Shown here piece by piece: positions 1-11,700 of a stretch of 64,000 nucleotides of DNA (the stretch's first letter is position 1; each line of letters begins with the position of its first letter). The translations under genes were made by a program, and so were the position numbers. The DNA comes from Mycolicibacterium moriokaense (lineage in GTDB: Bacteria > Actinomycetota > Actinomycetes > Mycobacteriales > Mycobacteriaceae). Where the stretch lies: assembly GCF_010726085.1 (NCBI RefSeq), contig NZ_AP022560.1, positions 3,472,001 to 3,536,000 of the forward strand, written 5' to 3'. Below the pieces are notes generated by a model. It was not told the origin of the DNA, made no database searches, and was given only the letters and a program-made list of their open reading frames with translations.

Positions 1-46
1 TTGGCAGGGTGTATTTCCATACTTTGTGACGTTAAGTGACGACCCG

Positions 47-63
47 CCGCCGAGTGGCGGTTT
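47..63 (+). terminator. weak terminator-like hairpin at left edge
   Basis: A 5-bp perfect stem, CCGCC (47-51) and GGCGG (56-60), encloses a 4-nt loop and is followed by only three T residues. It could end transcription of a plus-strand gene to the left of the window. The stem is short, and GC-rich DNA makes such stems by chance, so support is weak. Nothing else is recognisable in bases 1-89. Confidence 0.25.
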
Positions 64-89
64 CGCCCGATAGCCGTGTCCGGCGCGTC

Positions 90-458
90 TCAGCCACCCA
101 CCGCCATCACGTAGCCGACGCCACCGAGGAACACCGTCCCCACGCATAACAGCAGGGTGGCGACGGCGAACGGCCAGCCGCGCTTGCGCCGGAAGAGTTG
201 CACCACCGTCACAACAAGTCCCACAACGCCGATGACAAAGGCGATGCCGAGCGACGTCATCACCGCGGTGACAGCCCCGTCCACGCTGCAGGTCGCCGGC
301 GGGCAATGGTCGAGGAACGCGAGCGAGAAGATTCCGAAGAACGCCGCGGCCGCACCGAAGACCGCCGTCAGGATGAGGACGGTGGCCGAGATGGCGATGT
401 CCGCGCCGGAGACCGGCGGCTTCGGGGGCGGATACATCGGATAGCCGGGCTGGACCAT
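90..458 (-). CDS. small proline-N-terminus integral membrane protein
   Basis: This 122-residue protein opens with a short proline-rich cytosolic segment (YPMYPPPKPP) and then has three hydrophobic helices at about residues 21-50, 64-86 and 95-120. The layout is common among small mycobacterial membrane proteins of unknown role. Two cysteines (CPPATC) lie between helices 1 and 2 and could form a disulfide or metal site outside the membrane; that is inference. It is transcribed divergently from the fatty acid-CoA ligase, whose start is 99 nt away. The ATG at 458 precedes the first helix naturally. No enzymatic motif is visible and no function is assigned. Confidence 0.7.
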   Translation of the reverse strand: MVQPGYPMYPPPKPPVSGADIAISATVLILTAVFGAAAAFFGIFSLAFLDHCPPATCSVDGAVTAVMTSLGIAFVIGVVGLVVTVVQLFRRKRGWPFAVATLLLCVGTVFLGGVGYVMAVGG

Positions 459-557
459 GGCACGAGATGCTATCGGCCACCTTGGTCGATTCCCGCCGAA
501 CAGCCGCGCGAGTCGGCGATCATGAGTGCCTGCTCACTCACACGCTTGGGGGTGCAC

Positions 558-2189
<1,632 letters not shown>

Positions 2190-2248
2190 CGCCGGCGACC
2201 CCGCTGGATTCGCCCAACTCGACGCTGATCGGTGATTTACTCGGGACT

Positions 2249-2758
2249 ATGGGGCAGACGAGACGGATTTTGATGCTGGCGACTGCGTTGGTGCTGGCGG
2301 CACCTCCCGCGGTCGCGCACGCCGACGGCGTCGGCACCACGGGAGCGGCCGCTGCGACAGGCGGCACCGTGCTCCCGTTCTCGCAGCTTTTGCGGCGATG
2401 CGATTACAGCGAGACCGACTACAACGGCCCGTCGGGGAACGCGCGGGTCACGGGCACCCTGCGGTCGGACGGATCGACGCTGACGGCCGATATCCAGATC
2501 GCCACCGCTCCGCCTGGCATGCATTACGACGTCCGGCTGATCCAGGTGCCGCGAACATCCGCGGCCCACTGCTGGGGTGCGGACCCCGGTGTCGCACAGG
2601 GTTCGTTGAACGCCGACGGGGCCGGAGCCGCGGCGGTGACGCTGACGGACAACATCGAGCCGTGGGCGACGGGCGCATGGGTGTTCGTCAGTCGCCCGGA
2701 CAGGTTCTCCCAGGTTCCCGCGGAGTTCTACACGACGGACCTGATCGCCCCGATCTAG
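2249..2758 (+). CDS. secreted protein of unknown function
   Basis: This 169-residue protein begins with a clear Sec signal peptide: MGQTRR, a hydrophobic stretch to about residue 20, then an AHA-type cleavage site near residue 25. The mature part is rich in beta-type sequence and has two cysteines, LLRRCDY and AAHCWGA, that could pair. Its overall look resembles the small exported domains common in mycobacteria, but no named family is recognised. It starts 59 nt after the ligase gene and ends 4 nt before the convergent yaaA stop. ATG 2249 is chosen because it begins the signal peptide; the frame is open upstream but antisense-like there. Confidence 0.75.
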   Translation: MGQTRRILMLATALVLAAPPAVAHADGVGTTGAAAATGGTVLPFSQLLRRCDYSETDYNGPSGNARVTGTLRSDGSTLTADIQIATAPPGMHYDVRLIQVPRTSAAHCWGADPGVAQGSLNADGAGAAAVTLTDNIEPWATGAWVFVSRPDRFSQVPAEFYTTDLIAPI

Positions 2759-2762
2759 CGAG

Positions 2763-3509
2763 TCAGGCGGTCACGACGATCGTCAGGCGGTCGCCGTCCC
2801 GTTCCACGCGCATACCCGCGCGCCGCGCGATGGTGGCGACGGCACCCGCGTCGTCGGGCTCGGAGCGAGTGGACGCCAGGACGCGTGCCAGCCGTCCCTT
2901 GTGCGCCTTGTTGAAGTGACTCACGACGGCGCGCTTTCCGTCGGCGCGCTCGGAGACCACCTCGACCTGGACGGCTCCCGGCAGCCTGCCCAGCGCCGCG
3001 TACGAGCCTGACCGCAGATCGACGACCAACTCTTCTTTCGCCAGCTGAGCCAGGAGCGGCTCGAGCAGCGGCCGCCATCGGGTGGACAGACCGGGCTGTC
3101 CGGGCAGTTTCGAGGTCGCGGAGAGCCGGTACGCGGGAATGGCGTCGTCGGCACGCACGACACCGAAGAGCGCCGAGCCCACCGCAAGCCGACTTCGGGC
3201 CCGGTCCGCGGCGGCGCCCTTGAGCGATTGGATGTCTAGCGCGTCGTACAGCACGCCGGTGTAGCGGTTGATCGCAGGCAGTGTAGGGGCATTGCGCAGC
3301 GCGGCGTTGCGTTCGATCTCCGCGCGTTGCGACTTCGACAGCCCGAGCGCTTTCATACACGCCGACTCGTCGGCGGCCAGCTTCACCAGCTCGTCGACCA
3401 GCGCGGCGCGCAGCGGCGTGAGCTCGGGTAGGGACAGGGTGTCCAGGCGCAACGGTGGTCCGTCGCCGCCGGGATGCTTCGTCTCCGACGGTGGCAGCAG
3501 AACGATCAC
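2763..3509 (-). CDS. yaaA: peroxide stress protein YaaA (UPF0246/DUF328)
   Basis: The N-terminus MIVLLPPSETK, the central NRYTGVLYDALD block and the C-terminal SHFNKAHKG segment are hallmarks of the YaaA family. At 248 residues it matches the usual length. In Escherichia coli YaaA is induced by hydrogen peroxide and limits intracellular free iron and oxidative DNA damage, and the fold binds DNA; that knowledge is from the family. It lies 31 nt downstream of the NlpC/P60-like gene on the same strand and could be co-transcribed with it. KatG and FurA, also peroxide-related, sit 20 kb away, so no operon link is implied. Confidence 0.9.
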   Translation of the reverse strand: MIVLLPPSETKHPGGDGPPLRLDTLSLPELTPLRAALVDELVKLAADESACMKALGLSKSQRAEIERNAALRNAPTLPAINRYTGVLYDALDIQSLKGAAADRARSRLAVGSALFGVVRADDAIPAYRLSATSKLPGQPGLSTRWRPLLEPLLAQLAKEELVVDLRSGSYAALGRLPGAVQVEVVSERADGKRAVVSHFNKAHKGRLARVLASTRSEPDDAGAVATIARRAGMRVERDGDRLTIVVTA

Positions 3510-3540
3510 GCCGGAGACGTTATCCGGCGCTGCCGTGAGG

Positions 3541-4203
3541 TCAGGCCGGAGGCATCGGCGCCGGCGGTGCGCCCGGTGCCGGCGGCGGAGCCATCGGGTC
3601 GACCGGGGGCGGCGGCGCGAACGGATCGGCCGGCGGCGGGGGCGGAGGCGGCGCCAGCATCGGGTCCGGTCCGACCGGCGGAGCGGGCGGCGGAGGCGGT
3701 GCCATCGGCGGAGCGGGTGCCGGAGGTGGAGCCAGCATCGGATCCGGAGCCGGAGGCGGGGCCATCGGCGGCGGGGGCGCCTCTCCGGCCATCAACACGA
3801 CTGGGGCGCCAGGGGGTGGCGGCACCTGATCGGCAGGCATCGGCAGGAACATGTGCTTGGTGAACTGCGACTGGAACGCGCCGCCACCACCGACCTTCAC
3901 ACCGCCGCCCTCACCGGAGGACACCGGAGTGCCGTCGGGCAGCGTCGCGGCCGTGTGGCCGCCGTTCCAGCCGACGTTGAGGGCACCGGGCTGCGTGCCG
4001 TACTGGAAGCCACGCGAAAGCAGCGCCTGCTCGATGTTTCCGGTGTGGAATCGGTCCCCGTAGATGGGCCGGCCGGTGGCGGCGTTGGTGACCCAGGAGA
4101 CCAGACCCGAGCAGTCGGTGCCGGCCGGGGAATCCCCACCGCTGATGTACGGCGTGCCCGACACCGAGTTGACAAGCGTCAAAAGGGTTGCGACAGCAAA
4201 CAT
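3541..4203 (-). CDS. NlpC/P60-like protein with long proline-rich tail
   Basis: The N-terminal part (about residues 1-115) resembles NlpC/P60 cysteine-peptidase-like domains: TDCSGLVSW carries the expected nucleophile cysteine, and WNGGHTA a histidine. This core is common in mycobacterial and mycobacteriophage proteins. After about residue 140 the chain becomes roughly 80 residues of Pro/Ala/Met with two PDPMLAPPP copies, probably an extended cell-wall-spanning or protein-binding tail. No signal peptide is visible, so export would need another route. ATG 4203 (MFAVATLL) is preferred; an in-frame ATG at 4284 would add 27 residues, but that stretch is far less GC-rich than the gene and reads like leader DNA. 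The catalytic role is inferred. Confidence 0.7.
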   Translation of the reverse strand: MFAVATLLTLVNSVSGTPYISGGDSPAGTDCSGLVSWVTNAATGRPIYGDRFHTGNIEQALLSRGFQYGTQPGALNVGWNGGHTAATLPDGTPVSSGEGGGVKVGGGGAFQSQFTKHMFLPMPADQVPPPPGAPVVLMAGEAPPPPMAPPPAPDPMLAPPPAPAPPMAPPPPPAPPVGPDPMLAPPPPPPPADPFAPPPPVDPMAPPPAPGAPPAPMPPA

Positions 4204-4497
4204 GTGGCCGGACGTTAACAGAGCGTTTTGGGGGCCTCCAAAATCTGTGACCACCTTCACGCAAAATGGAGTGACGCCCATCATACCATGTGTAATCCAT
4301 GGACTGATTCACTGAAAATGCCACAGAAAAGGGCATATTGACGAGGGGGTTTGCCGAGCTGTGTGAATGGGATGACGATTTCGATTGGCTGAAGCGCATA
4401 TTCAAAATCAGGGCGTGTATCGGATACAAGCTATAGGCGCGAAATATATTGCAGTACAGGGAATTACAACCGCTGCCATGGCATGTTTGCGTCGGCA
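4204..4497. other. AT-rich intergenic region, probable promoter of NlpC/P60-like gene
   Basis: By eye this stretch of just under 300 bases is much richer in A and T than the genes on either side, particularly 4300-4480. It separates the 5-prime end of the NlpC/P60-like gene from the 3-prime end of the phosphodiesterase gene, so it should hold the promoter of the former on the minus strand. I could not single out a convincing -35/-10 pair. No gene, RNA or repeat is supported here. Confidence 0.4.
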
Positions 4498-5634
4498 TCA
4501 TCCGTGTGCGAGCAGCAGCGGGATGTTCTGCTCGGCGGTAGTGAGCGATCCGTGCTGGCCGATGAGCGACGATTCGAGGGGCTCGGCGGTTCGTCTCAGC
4601 AAACCTATGGACCCGCGAGCGGCGGCCACGACATCACCGATGCGGCGCCGCGTCTCGTCGGTCACGCGCTCGCCGAACCACCCCGCGTCGATCGCCTCGT
4701 CGCGCGACACCACCCACGCCCGTTCGGCGACGGTGTCCCGCCACGCGGCCAGGACGTCGTCGACGGCGCCGGGGGCTACATATATATGTCTCGCGCGCGC
4801 CTCGCCCCCGACATCCGTCACCCCCTCGGTCAGCGCGGGCTCGCTGTCGATGTCGACGGCCTCGGAGCTGTCCACCCAGACCATCCCGTGGTCGGCCACC
4901 ACCGCGAGCAATCCACCCGGCGGCAGGCCCTCTACCACCGATTCCACCAGGCGATCGACCTGGCGCAGCTGCAGTCGCCACGCGGGCGACCCGGGTCCGT
5001 AGAGGTGCCCCATCATGTCGAGCTCGCTGTGGTACGCGTAGCACAACCCGCCGTCGGCGACGGCCTCCTGGACACGTGCGGCCAGGTCGCCGAGCGCCTG
5101 CACGCCGATGTACCGACCGCCCCGCAGAACGGCACGCGTCATGCCGGATTCGGTGAATTCCGCGCCGGAGATCACGCTGACCTTGGCGCCGGCAGCGACG
5201 GCGCGTTCGAACGTCGTAGGCATGGGCTGAACCTGCTCGGGCGGCGCGGCTTTTCGGAGGTCGTCGCCCCACGGGTGCATACGCCACCGCAAAGGGTTCA
5301 CGACCCCGACATCCGGTAGTCGGAAGGAGTAGCCGACCAGGCCGTGCTCGCCGGACCGGCAGCCGGTGCCCAGCGACGCGAGCCCGGCGACGGTGGTGGC
5401 GGGAAAACCGACCTGCAGCGTGCGGCCACGCAGGCCCGCCATCACCGGAGCGTCGTCTGCGTGGGCATCGAGCAGTTCTGCGCCCAGCCCGTCGATGAGC
5501 AGTACGCACGCTCCGGCCACGTCTACGGGTAGCGGGATTCGGCCATCGAAACCCTCCACACCCATGGCCGTGAGAACCGACGGAATGACGTCCGCGAGGT
5601 GTGGGCTCTCCGGATCGGGTTTGGGTAGCTCCAC
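4498..5634 (-). CDS. nucleotide pyrophosphatase/phosphodiesterase (alkaline phosphatase superfamily)
   Basis: This 378-residue protein has the metal and nucleophile pattern of type I phosphodiesterase/nucleotide pyrophosphatases: VLLIDGLG (metal Asp 48), FPATTVAGL (nucleophile Thr near 80), a DMMGHLYGPGS block carrying Asp and His ligands, and ADHGMVWVD carrying the final Asp-His. Such enzymes hydrolyse phosphodiester or pyrophosphate bonds with two zinc ions. The substrate is not predictable. No signal peptide is seen, so it is likely cytosolic. The gene is divergent from the giant SARP-like gene; 79 nt separate the starts and contain an 11-bp-period direct repeat. A short alternating palindrome, ACATATATATGT, lies inside the coding region near 4780 and is unusually AT-rich for this genome. 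Confidence 0.85.
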   Translation of the reverse strand: MELPKPDPESPHLADVIPSVLTAMGVEGFDGRIPLPVDVAGACVLLIDGLGAELLDAHADDAPVMAGLRGRTLQVGFPATTVAGLASLGTGCRSGEHGLVGYSFRLPDVGVVNPLRWRMHPWGDDLRKAAPPEQVQPMPTTFERAVAAGAKVSVISGAEFTESGMTRAVLRGGRYIGVQALGDLAARVQEAVADGGLCYAYHSELDMMGHLYGPGSPAWRLQLRQVDRLVESVVEGLPPGGLLAVVADHGMVWVDSSEAVDIDSEPALTEGVTDVGGEARARHIYVAPGAVDDVLAAWRDTVAERAWVVSRDEAIDAGWFGERVTDETRRRIGDVVAAARGSIGLLRRTAEPLESSLIGQHGSLTTAEQNIPLLLAHG

Positions 5635-5663
5635 GATTCGAGCCTGCCACAGAACGAAGCGGT

Positions 5664-5681
5664 CTTTACCAAACCTTTACC
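5664..5681 (+). promoter_or_regulatory. SARP-type heptamer direct repeat (CTTTACC x2, 11-bp period)
   Basis: The exact heptamer CTTTACC occurs at 5664-5670 and again at 5675-5681, separated by AAAC, giving an 11-bp period. Streptomyces antibiotic regulatory proteins bind such tandem heptamers with 4-bp spacers on one DNA face. The site lies 32 nt upstream of the start of a gene whose N-terminus is a SARP-type DNA-binding head, and 30 nt upstream of the divergent phosphodiesterase start. Autoregulation is inferred. Only two repeats are present and no strong -10 follows. Confidence 0.45.
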
Positions 5682-5713
5682 GCTCATTGAATCCGCGTCC
5701 TGACGATGGTCAC

Positions 5714-8700
5714 GTGACTACGCTTCAACACGTGGAGCTGGGGGTTTTGGGACCTCTGCAGGTCCGGCAGCACGGTCTGCCGGTCGCAGTTCCCGGCGCC
5801 AAACCTCGGGCCATCCTGACAATGCTCGGCCTGCACGGCGGCTCCGTCGTCTCCGCCGACACCCTCGCCGAGCTTCTCTGGGGCGCTGATCCACCGCGCA
5901 CCGCGGCCAAGGCGTTGCAGACTCACATCTCCTCTCTGCGGCGCGCCCTTGGTGATGGCTTCGTCCTGACCGAGGGCTCGGGCTGGACCCTGAGCACGAC
6001 GGAGATCGACGCCACCCGCTACAAGGTGGCGGCCAGGCTGGGCCGCGACGCGATCGCGGCCGGGGATGCCGGTCAGGCGGTCGCCCGCTTCGACGAGGCG
6101 CTGGCCCTTTGGCGCGGAGTTCCCGAGCTGCCCGAGGGGCCGCGCGCTGATTCGGAGAGGACGCGCTGGATCGAGGGGCACGCCGCGCTGGTGGAGGACC
6201 GCGCCGACGCGCTGCTCGCGACGGGTCGCGCGGCGGAAATCATCGGTGAGCTGGAGGCGGCGATCGCCGACGCGCCGCTGCGCGAGCGGCGCTGGGGACA
6301 GTTGATGCTTGCCCTGTACCGCGCGGGACGGCAGGGTGAGGCGCTGGCCGCCTTCCAACGCGCACGGTCGCTGCTCGGCGACGAGCTGGGGGTAGATCCG
6401 GGTCCGAACCTGCGCCGGCTGGAGGCCGCGATTGTCGCTCAGGATCCCGCACTGGAAATCCCTGTGTCGCAGCAGCTTTCGGCGGTCACCAAAGCGGTGA
6501 CGTTCCTGCTCACCGACATCGAGGGGTCGACGGCGGCGTGGGAGGCGCAACCGGATGCCATGGCGGTGGCGCTGGCCCGCCACGACGAGATCGTCGAACG
6601 AGTCGTCACCTCCCGTGGCGGGCGGCTGGTCAAGACGCGGGGCGAGGGCGATGCAACCTTCTCGGTGTTCGACCGGCCGTCAGCGGCGGCCGCGGCGGCG
6701 ATTCAGTTGCAGGAGGCGATAGGTCACGAGCCGTGGGCGTTGGCGCAGCCGATGCGGATCCGGATCGCGCTGCACACCGGCGAGGTCGAACTGCGCGACG
6801 GCGACTACTTCGGCCGGGCGGTCAACCGCGCCGCGCGGCTGCGATCGCTGGCCGCCGGCGGACAGATCCTGTGCTCGGGCGCGACGGCGGAGCTAGTCAT
6901 CGACTCGCTCGCCGATGATGTCGTCCTCGCCGATTTGGGGATTCGTCAGCTGCGCAACCTCGCGCGTCCGGAGCACGTGTTCGAACTGCGTCTGGAAACC
7001 ACCGAGGAAGCGCCCGCTCAGCCGAGTGAGCCGCCGATCCAGCGACCCGCGCTGCCCGCGGTGCTGACCGGGGCGGGGCCGTTCGTCGGGCGCGGTCGAG
7101 AGCTTGCGGGGCTGTTGGCGGCCTGGCAGTCCACGCTCACGGTCGGGACGCAAGCGGTGCTGGTCGCTGGCGAGCCGGGGGTGGGGAAGACGCGGCTGGC
7201 CGGCGAATGGTCGCGTCAGGCGTACGAGCAAGGTGCGGTCGTCCTCTATGGCCGCTGCGACGAGGATCTCGGTGCGGCTTACCAGCCGTTCGCGGAGGCG
7301 TTGCGCTCGTTGATGCCGTGTCTCGGCGCCAAGCGGCTGCGCGCCCTGCGAGGTGTCGAAGCGCTGCTACCGTTGGTTCCCGGGCTCACCGAAGTCGTTC
7401 CCGATCTGCCGACGCCGCCGCGTTCGGACCCGGACACCGAACGTTATGCACTATTCGACGCGGTGGTCGCGCTGCTGGCGGCGGCGTCGGCGAGTGCGCC
7501 CGTCGTACTGATCCTCGACGACCTGCACTGGGCGGCCAAGCCCACGCTGCTGCTGTTGCGGCATCTGCTCCGCTTCGGCGAACACGCCCGAGTGCAGATC
7601 GTCGGCACGTACCGCAGCACCGACCTCGATCGCTCGCATCCGCTGGCGGCGATGCTGGCCGACCTGCATCGCGACGGCTCCGCCACGCGCCTTGCACTCA
7701 GCGGCCTCGATGAGGACGACGTCACCGCCTACGTTGCCGAGGCCGGTTACGACGACGAGGAGTTGGCCCGTGCGTTGGCGTCGGTAACGGGCGGCAATCC
7801 GTTCTTCCTCATCGAGGCGCTGCGGCATGTCGACGAAAGCGGCGGCCGGTGGGATCCGAGCACCCTGCCGCAGGGCGTTCGGGAAGCGGTGAGCCGCAGG
7901 CTTTCTCGACTGCCGGAGGAGACCAACAAGGCGCTGGCCGCGGCGGCGGTTGTCGGCAGCCGGTTCCCGCTGGCTTTGGTGGAAAGTGTCGTCGGCACGG
8001 ATTTGATCGACGCATTCGACGAGGCGTGCAAGGCGGGCATCGTCATCGAGGAGCCCGGTGGACGTTATCGGTTCAACCACGCTTTGGTGCGGCAGTCGTT
8101 GCTCGCCGAGCTTGCGTCGGTGCGACGGATGCGGCTGCATCAGAGGATCGCCGCGACTCTCGAGGCCGAGGCCGGCGCGGACGACGACGAGCTGTTGGCC
8201 GAATTGGCGTACCACTACTTCGAGTGTGCGTGGGCGGGCAACGCGGCCAAGGCAGTTGAGTACTGCCGGCGCGCCGCAGATCAGGCGATGGCGCGGCTGG
8301 CCTACGAGGGTGCGGCCGATCTCTTCGACAAGGCGTTGCACGCGTTGGAGGAGCTTGACGAGGAACTGCCGGATCGCGACGCCCTGCAGGCTGAACTGTT
8401 GGTTGCGCGATGTGAAGCCCTGTTGGCCGCGGGCGATGTGGTGTCGGCGGCGGGTGCGGTGGCGCAGTTGCAGCGAGCCGCGGGTGATTCGGTGCGTCTG
8501 GCGGCCTGGGGCGCGTGTTTCGATGGCGAGCTTTCGATGCTGACCGAGCCCGAACGCTTGGATGAGATCGAAGCCGCGGTGGCTGCGGCGGCCGAAAAGC
8601 TGGCCGGTTTGGAGGATGCGGCGGGGGAGGCCAAGGCACACACCGTGCGGGCGATGTGCCTGGCTCGGCTGGGCAGGATCGGCGACGCGGAGACCGCGCT

Positions 8701-11700
8701 GGACCAGGCGCTGACGGCGGCGCGGCGGGCGCATGAGCACCGACGCGTGAACGCCGTGCTGGCAGGCGCACCGTTGGCGGCGCTGTGGGGGCCGAATCCG
8801 GTGCCGCGCGCGGGCGGGCGGTGTCTCGATGTCGTTCGGCTGCTTCGCATCACGACGGGATCGCCGGTGGTGGAGGCGACATCGACGAGGTGTCAAGGTG
8901 TGCTGGATGCGCTGCGTGGGCGGGCCGCCGCGGGGCGTGCGTTGATCGACTCGGCTCGCAGATCACTCACGGAACTCGGCATGCGGCATGCGCTGCTGGA
9001 GGTGGATCAGTTCGCGGGCATCGTCGAGTTGGTTGCCGACGATCCCGCGGCCGCGGAGCCGCTGCTTCGGCGCGCGTATGACGGTTTTCGACGGATGGGG
9101 CTGGACGCGGATACTGCGGAGACCGCGGCGTTGTTGGCGCGAGCGTGCTTGGCGCTCGACCGGGATGCCGAGGCTGACGAATTGTGTGCGGAGAGTGAGC
9201 GTCTTGCGGGCCATGCGCTGAAGCCGTCAATTGCTTGGCGAACTGTTCGTGCACAACTGCTGGCGCGCAATGGCACCCATGATGAGGCGAGGCTGGTGGC
9301 GCAGGAAGCCGTTGCGGTCGCCGAGCGCACCGATCTGCTGGTCGACCACGGTGATGCCTGCCTCGCACTGGCGACGGTGTTGGACATGGCTGGTGACGCC
9401 GCCGGAGCGCGGGCGGCTGCGGAGCGAGCGGCTGAACTGTATGAACTGAAAGGCGCTGCCGCACTTGCGGGGAAGGCGCGCCAGCTCGTGGGCACGAGAA
9501 TCCCGCCCGTCCGATCAGAGCCGGAGATACCGGACCGCGAACTGGACAACGAGTGTATGCGCACACTTCGCCGCGTCGATGCTGCCGTCCAGAACTCAGA
9601 TCGAGCCGCGATGGAACGAGAGTATGCACCGCTTGGCTCGATCGAAAGCCGCCGCAAGATCGTCGGGTTCACACGGGTCGCGTATCGACCACACGAATTC
9701 GTAAGTGAAACTGAAACCTTTGCTCATGGACTGCATGCGACGCGTTCGCGCCGTTCGATCCTGGCCTTGCGGGGCGAGCGTTTGTCTCTCTCCAGGTTGG
9801 AGGTCGGTACCCCAGACGTGAGTCCTGGGGCGCCACAGGACGAGTGGCTGCAGGTTGTCGGACTCGACGAGAACGGTCGAATCGTGGTGCAGGTGTGGTT
9901 CGACGTCGAGGACCTCGAGGCCGCGATGGCAGAGCTCGACGCCATGCATGCCGACGTCGAACTGGAAAACGAGTGTGTGCGCGTACTCCGCCGGGTCGCG
10001 GACGCGGTGAGCCGTCGCGCATTGAGCGAAGTCGAGCGCGAGCATGCATCAATCGGGTCGATCGAGAGCCATCGAAAGATCGTCGGCTTCGAGCGGATGG
10101 ATCTGCCTGCCCGCGAAATGGCACGTGGAGCAGACAGGTTCATCCGCGATATGCGCGCCGTGCAGAGGCATCGCTCCATCATCGCCATCCGGGGAGAGCG
10201 CCTCGCGTTGGCGCGAAGCGTGGTGGGCACTGCAGACGCGACTCCTGGGGCGCCGCAGGACGAGATGCTGCAGCTCGTCGGCCTCGACGACGACGGTCGA
10301 ATCGCGCTGCAGATCTGGTTCGACGTCGAGGACATCGACGCCGCGATAGCTGAAATGGAAGCGACGCACGCCAGGTTCGAACACGGCAGGCCGACAAGGC
10401 GACTCGAGAATGCGGCAAGTCGAGTCGAGGACCAGTGTTACGCCCTCTTCACGCAAGGCCGCGCTGACGAGATCGCAGCGCTGCTCGCGGTTGATCACTT
10501 CAATGAAGACCGGCGCCGGGGACTGCGTCGTGTGACGCGCGATCGCGCGGCGGCGCTGGAGAATATCCGGGCAATCGCCGACCTGGGTGTCGGGGCCACA
10601 AATGTGCCGATTGCTCTGCGCGGAAATCGGCTATGCCTCAGTCGTATCCAGTGGGAGCAGCGCCAAGCTGGACCCAACCCCTTTACTGCCGAGACGCTGG
10701 AACTGAGTGAAGTCGATGCGGAGGGGCTTGAGACCACAAGGGTGGTATTCGACCCGGACGACGTCGAGGCCGCCTTCCAGGAACTCGACGCGCGATATCT
10801 CTCGGGCGAAGCGGCCGCGCACGCGCACACGTGGTCGGTCATCGCAGGCACCTTCGCGGCCGTGAGCCACGACGAGGTTCCACCTATGTCACCCGACTGC
10901 GTCACGCTGGATCACCGCCGGACGAGAAATTTCGCTCCCGGCGACCTCGAGGCGTATGTCCAGGCCGGACATGACCTAGATCAACACATCGAGACCCACG
11001 TCCAGGTCGTGCATCGCCTAAACGACCTCGGGGCTGTCGTCGGTTACGTGGCGTATACGAGGTCGAAAGAGGGCTTCGACGCCGAATGGCGCGAAGTCAG
11101 CCTCTCGATAGTCGATGGTGACGCAGTCACCCGTTGCGAGCTCTTCGAGGACACCGATCTCGACACCGCGGTCGCGAAGTTCGACGCGCTCACCCGATCG
11201 GCAGTGCAACTGGAAAACGCGGCGACCCGGGTCAACAACCGCTTCGACGCGTGTCTGGCTGACCGCGATTGGAAGTCAATGGCCGCCGTGGTGGCCGCGG
11301 ACATGTGCCATGACGACCGTCGGCGGGTCGTAGGCGCCGGAATCCGGCGCGGTCGGAATGCCGAAATCTCGGACATGCAGGCCATCGCCGGATTGGGTGT
11401 TGTGAGTGCGAAGTCCACCGTGGTCGCGACCCGCGGCGAGCGTCTTGCCCTTCTGCGGACTCGCTTCTCGGGGCGAGAGGAAGGTCCAGATGCCTTCCAT
11501 ACCGACATCGTCGACATCATCGAGATCAACGCCGACGACCAGATCACGAGGCGGATCGCATTCGACGCCGACGATATTGAGGCCGCGTTCGAGGAGCTCG
11601 AGGCCCGGTATCTCGCAGGCGAGGCGGCCGCGTATGCGCAGACCTGGTCCGTCGTCGTCGGTGTCTTTGCAGCGTTGGCTCGTCACGAGATGCCGGACGT

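Noticed and set aside
198..557. N-terminal extension of the fatty acid-CoA ligase
   Set aside because: Overlaps the membrane-protein gene in antisense and does not look like ligase sequence.
4775..4795. ACATATATATGT palindrome as an operator
   Set aside because: It is inside a well-supported coding region and no promoter is near; likely chance or codon use.
5366..5713. N-terminal extension of the giant gene
   Set aside because: The extension is antisense to the phosphodiesterase gene and serine/arginine-rich; the SARP domain starts at once after GTG 5714.
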